Below, piece after piece: positions 60,718 to 64,000 of a DNA stretch of 64,000 nt (its first letter is position 1; the number at the start of each line of letters is the position of its first letter). The DNA is taken from contig NZ_HF570108.1 in NCBI RefSeq assembly GCF_000297395.2, positions 4,491,910 through 4,555,909 of the forward strand. Direction: 5' to 3'. The DNA is from Micromonospora lupini str. Lupac 08 (GTDB lineage Bacteria; Actinomycetota; Actinomycetes; Mycobacteriales; Micromonosporaceae). Made by a program: the position numbers and the translations under genes. A model generated the notes under the pieces. That model saw nothing but the letters and a program-made list of their open reading frames with translations, was not told where the DNA came from and made no database searches.

Positions 60718-60752
60718 CGCCGACGTCACTCGGCGGGTCGGTGACCGGCAGG

Positions 60753-60944
60753 TCAGCCGGCGGCGAGGTGTTCGCGGACGCTGCGGGGACGCATGTCGGT
60801 CCAGGTGCGCGTCACGAAGTCCAGGCACTCCTGGCGACTGCCGGCGCAGCCGGCGTCCCGCCAGCCGTCCGGCACCTCCTTGTGCCGGGGCCACAGGGCG
60901 TACTGCTCCTCGTCGTTGACCACCACGCGGTGTTCGTCAGCCAT
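60753..60944 (-). CDS. MbtH-like protein
   Basis: A 63-residue protein with the family pattern: NDEEQYALWP, VPDGWRDAG, and CLDFVTRTWTDMRPRSVREH. MbtH proteins bind and activate NRPS adenylation domains. The ATG at 60944 overlaps the PKS stop by 8 bp. No adenylation domain is visible in this window, so its partner is probably encoded further right, beyond the edge. Confidence 0.93.
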   Translation of the reverse strand: MADEHRVVVNDEEQYALWPRHKEVPDGWRDAGCAGSRQECLDFVTRTWTDMRPRSVREHLAAG

Positions 60945-63900
60945 CGGGGTTGCCTTCCTCGTGTCGGGCCAGGTGCAGCTCGCGGGCGAGACTCTCCGGG
61001 GACAACGCCCGGATCTCCGCGAGCAGGTCGGTGAGGTCGCCGTCCGTGGGCGGGGAAACCGCAGGAGGTACGGCGGGAGCCGGCCGCGCCAACGCGGCGA
61101 CGGTACGGGCCAGCGCGGCGGGGGTGGGTGACTCGAAGATCGCGGCGGGCGGCAGGTCGACGCCGAGTGCGTCGCGCAGTCGCGCCACCACCCGGGTGCC
61201 GAGCAGCGAGTGCCCGCCCAGCTCGAAGAAGTCGTCGTCGGGGCCGATCTCGTCGACGCCGAGCAGATCCACCCAGATGCGGCGCACCACCTCGTACGGC
61301 TCGTCGTTCGGCGCGGTGGTCGCCGAGGCTGCCACCGGTTCCGCCGGTGGCGGTGGCGCGGCGGCCGGCGTGACCTCGGCAGGGGCGGCGGGTCCCGGCC
61401 GGTACGCGTCGACCCAGTGCCGCTCGCGGGCGAACGGGTACGTGGGCAGGGGCACCCGCCGTCGTCCGTCGGCACGGCCGTCGGGCCGGCGCACCGGCGC
61501 TCCGGCGAGCCAGAGCCGGCCGACGGCCAGGGCGACTGCGTCGTCCTCGCCGGTCGGGGTGCGATCGGCGGGCAGGCTGGTCAGCACCGGCACACCGCGG
61601 GCGGCGTCGTGCTGTCGGACGAGGGTGGCCAGCGTGCGTCCCGGGCCGACCTCCAGCAGCGCGTACCGCTCGTCGAGAAGCAGCTTCGCGGCGGCGGTGA
61701 AGTTGACCGGGCGGCGCAGTTGCCGCACCCAGTAGTCGGGGTCGGTGGCCTCGTCGTCGGTGAGCCAACCGCCTGTCACGTTCGACACGACAGGCACTGT
61801 GGGCGGGCGCAGCGGCACCTCCCGCAGGTGCGCGGCGAAGCCGGCCAGAGCCGGGTCCATCAGGGCCGAGTGGAACGCGTGGGAGGTGCGTACCTCCCGG
61901 CAGGCCACCCCGCGCCCGCGCAGGTCGGCGGCGAGCGCGGCGACGGCTGCGGTCGCGCCGGAGACGGTGGTGAGGTGCGGCGCGTTGGCGGCGGCCACCT
62001 CCACGCCGGCGGGCAGCAGCGCCGTCACCTCGTCGACGCCGAGGGCCACCGAGAGCATCGACCCGGGGGCCTGTGCCTGCATGAGCCGGCCGCGGACGGC
62101 GACTGTGGCGAGCGCGTCGGGCAGGGTGAAGACGCCGGCCAGGCAGGCGGCCACGTACTCGCCGAGGCTGTGTCCCGCCATCGCGGCCGGGCGTACGCCG
62201 TGGTGGCGCAGCAGTTCGGCGAGGGCGTACTCGACGGCGAACAGGGCCGGCTGGGTGAGCCGGGTCTCGTCCAGCTCGGGTGCGGCGGGGACCGCGTCGC
62301 CGGGTGGGCAGAGCAGTGCGCGCAGGTCCACGTCGAGATGCGGGCGCAGCAGGTCGGCGCAGCGGTCGAAGGCCGCCCGGTAGACCGGTTCGGTGCGGTA
62401 GAGGGTGCGCCCCATCCCGGCGTACTGCGCGCCCTGTCCGGGGAAGAGCAGCGCCACCCCGGCCGGCGTACCGCTGGCGACGCCGGTGCGGACGAGCGCC
62501 GAGTCACGGTCGGCGAGCTGAGCGGCGGCGGTCGTGGCGTCGCGGGCGACGGTGATCAGCCGGTGGCCGAACTCCCGTCGGGTGTGGGCCAGGGTGTACG
62601 CGACGTCGGCCAGCGGCACGTCGGGGTGCTCGCCCAGGTGGGTGGCGAGCTGGTCGCGGGCCCGGTCGAGCGCGTCGGCGTCCCGGGCGGAGAGCACCAC
62701 CAGCCGCGCGGACCCGTCGTCGGCGGGGACGTGCTCCGCCGGTTCGGCGGCTTGGAGCACGACGTGGGCGTTGGTGCCGCCGATGCCGAAGGAGCTGACC
62801 GCCGCACGGGGTGGCGTGCCCAGGTCGGGCCAGGGCTGCGTCGTGGTCGGCACCCGGAACGGCCCGCTGCCGGCCAGCTCGGGGTGCGGCTGGGTGCAGT
62901 ACGGGCTGGGCGGAACGACCCGGTGGTGCAACGCCAGCGCGGCCTTGATCAGCCCGGTCACTCCGGCGGCGACGTCGAGGTGACCGACTATCGACTTGAC
63001 CGAGCCGAGCGCGCACCGGCCTCCCTCGGCGCCCCGGCCTCCGTCGGCGCCGCGGAACGCCTCGGCCAGGGCGCGCAGCTCGATCTGGTCGCCCAGCTCG
63101 GTGCCGGTGCCGTGCGCCTCGACGTAGCCGATCGTGGCGGGGTCGACCTCGGCCACCTCCTGGGCGGCCCGGATCGCGGCGACCTGACCGTCCACGCCGG
63201 GCGCGGTGAAGCCGACCTTCACCCGGCCGTCGTTGTTGATCGCGGAGCCACGGATCACCGCGTACACCGTGTCGCCGTCGTCGCGGGCGTCGGCCAGCCG
63301 GCGCAGGACGACCGCGGCGGCGCCGTCGCCTCCCACGGTTCCGGTGGCGCGCACGTCGAAGGGGCGGCAGTGCCCGTCGCGGGACATGATGCCGCCGGCC
63401 TCGTGGCGGTAGCCGGTGCCGGTGGGCAGCAGGACGTGCGCGGCGCCGGCGAGGGCGACGTCGCACTCGCGGGCGAGCAGCGCCTGCGCGGCGAGGTGCA
63501 CGGCGACAAGCGACGACGAGCAGGCCGTCTGCACCGCCACGGCGGGTCCGCGCAGGTCCAGGTGGTACGCCACCCGGGTGGGCAGCGAGTCCTTGTCGTT
63601 GGCGAGCATCAGTTCGTACTCGGAGACCGAGCCGAGCCGCGGGTTGCGGAACAGGTGGTGCAGGAGATACCCGCTGGCCGCGGCGGCCGCGTACACGCCG
63701 ACGAGGCGGTCGGGGTTCCCGGCTAGGTGGCCGGCGCGTTCCAGGGCGGCCCAGGCGGTCTCCAGGAAGAGGCGTTGTTGCGGGTCGAGCAGCCGGGCGT
63801 CGCGGGGCGAGTAGCCGAAGAAGCCGGCGTCGAACCGGTCGAGGTCCGGCAGCGCGCCGTGCGCCGGCACGAGGTCGGGGTGCCGCCGCTCCTCCTCGGT

Positions 63901-64000
63901 GAGACCGGCGGCCGCCAGGTCCGCGTCGGTGAACCGGGTGATGGTCTCCTGTCCGGCGAGGATCCGCTGCCACAGCTCGTCGACGTCGGCGGCGCCGGGA
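60937..64000 (-). CDS. Type I polyketide synthase module KS-AT-ACP (5' end outside window)
   Basis: At least 1020 residues are visible and the reading frame continues off the right edge. KS: Cys in QTACSSSL (codon near 63521), His in VEAHGTGTELGDQIE, and VKSIVGHLD (Asn of the usual KSNIGH is replaced). AT: GHSLGE (62158-62175) and SHAFHS (about 61868-61884), the HAFH form typical of malonyl-CoA. ACP: ELGGHSLLG, Ser codon at 61207-61209. There are no KR, DH or ER domains, so the beta-keto group would remain. It is followed by mbtH with 8-bp overlap. Whether it belongs with the cluster at 38.5-55.7 kb is open, as 5 kb of unrelated genes lie between. Confidence 0.9.
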   Translation of the reverse strand, partial: PGAADVDELWQRILAGQETITRFTDADLAAAGLTEEERRHPDLVPAHGALPDLDRFDAGFFGYSPRDARLLDPQQRLFLETAWAALERAGHLAGNPDRLVGVYAAAAASGYLLHHLFRNPRLGSVSEYELMLANDKDSLPTRVAYHLDLRGPAVAVQTACSSSLVAVHLAAQALLARECDVALAGAAHVLLPTGTGYRHEAGGIMSRDGHCRPFDVRATGTVGGDGAAAVVLRRLADARDDGDTVYAVIRGSAINNDGRVKVGFTAPGVDGQVAAIRAAQEVAEVDPATIGYVEAHGTGTELGDQIELRALAEAFRGADGGRGAEGGRCALGSVKSIVGHLDVAAGVTGLIKAALALHHRVVPPSPYCTQPHPELAGSGPFRVPTTTQPWPDLGTPPRAAVSSFGIGGTNAHVVLQAAEPAEHVPADDGSARLVVLSARDADALDRARDQLATHLGEHPDVPLADVAYTLAHTRREFGHRLITVARDATTAAAQLADRDSALVRTGVASGTPAGVALLFPGQGAQYAGMGRTLYRTEPVYRAAFDRCADLLRPHLDVDLRALLCPPGDAVPAAPELDETRLTQPALFAVEYALAELLRHHGVRPAAMAGHSLGEYVAACLAGVFTLPDALATVAVRGRLMQAQAPGSMLSVALGVDEVTALLPAGVEVAAANAPHLTTVSGATAAVAALAADLRGRGVACREVRTSHAFHSALMDPALAGFAAHLREVPLRPPTVPVVSNVTGGWLTDDEATDPDYWVRQLRRPVNFTAAAKLLLDERYALLEVGPGRTLATLVRQHDAARGVPVLTSLPADRTPTGEDDAVALAVGRLWLAGAPVRRPDGRADGRRRVPLPTYPFARERHWVDAYRPGPAAPAEVTPAAAPPPPAEPVAASATTAPNDEPYEVVRRIWVDLLGVDEIGPDDDFFELGGHSLLGTRVVARLRDALGVDLPPAAIFESPTPAALARTVAALARPAPAVPPAVSPPTDGDLTDLLAEIRALSPESLARELHLARHEEGNPDG

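Overview
The window comes from a high-GC actinomycete. Short GTG/ATG-started genes with 4-8 bp stop/start overlaps, secreted multi-domain carbohydrate enzymes with CBM2, CBM13, CBM6 and F5/8C modules, and an NRPS/PKS-type cluster together suggest Micromonosporaceae (Micromonospora or a close relative). That placement is inferred from gene content and style, not from a marker gene. I found no tRNA, rRNA, CRISPR array, insertion sequence or prophage.

Region 1 (1-14.6 kb) is for plant and fungal polymer breakdown. It holds a GH51-like arabinofuranosidase with CBM2, a CE1 esterase with CBM13, a SanA-type DUF218 protein, a carbohydrate ABC importer operon (binding protein, two permeases, LacI regulator) divergent from a GH43 xylosidase/arabinofuranosidase, a DapA-like aldolase divergent from a LysR regulator, and a CBM13-GH46 chitosanase broken by one missing base. 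Region 2 (14.6-28.4 kb) holds housekeeping, stress and signalling genes: a merR-thioredoxin pair on a typical 19-bp-spacer promoter, a decayed HAD hydrolase, an HNH endonuclease, an MFS exporter, an aldo/keto reductase, a lipoprotein, an ABC exporter with a SoxR/MerR-like promoter, and a two-component system. The two-component system probably serves a PepSY protein and a small secreted protein that share a direct-repeat site. Region 3 (28.4-38.5 kb) holds a 1309-residue secreted ThuA/glucose-dehydrogenase-like/PKD/CBM6/2xF5-8C protein and several regulator-target pairs (LysR-DUF1330, TetR-NmrA), with LtrA, a methyltransferase and a DUF998-like membrane protein.

Region 4 (38.5-55.7 kb) is a compact, single-direction biosynthetic cluster of twelve genes with almost no spacing: type II thioesterase, a 2213-residue NRPS, MFS exporter, ACP, degenerate FkbH-like protein, KAS III-like enzyme, intact FkbH, second ACP, and pyruvate-dehydrogenase-like E1 alpha, E1 beta and E2. 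The NRPS has no adenylation domain that I can find. It reads C-X-T-C-X-T-E, where each X resembles a decayed FkbH (HAD) domain. The likely logic is that FkbH and the E1/E2 enzymes charge the two discrete ACPs with small hydroxy-acyl or C2 units, which the NRPS and KAS III-like enzyme then use. This is inference.

Region 5 (55.7-60.7 kb) holds accessory genes with clear operators: an HD-domain protein, an MFS transporter with an HTH regulator flanked by two copies of one operator, and a TetR-aldo/keto reductase pair. Region 6 (60.7-64 kb, minus strand) is the 3' part of a second biosynthetic unit, a KS-AT-ACP polyketide synthase (malonyl-type AT motif) running off the right edge, followed by an MbtH-like gene. 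The biosynthetic locus therefore probably continues beyond the window.
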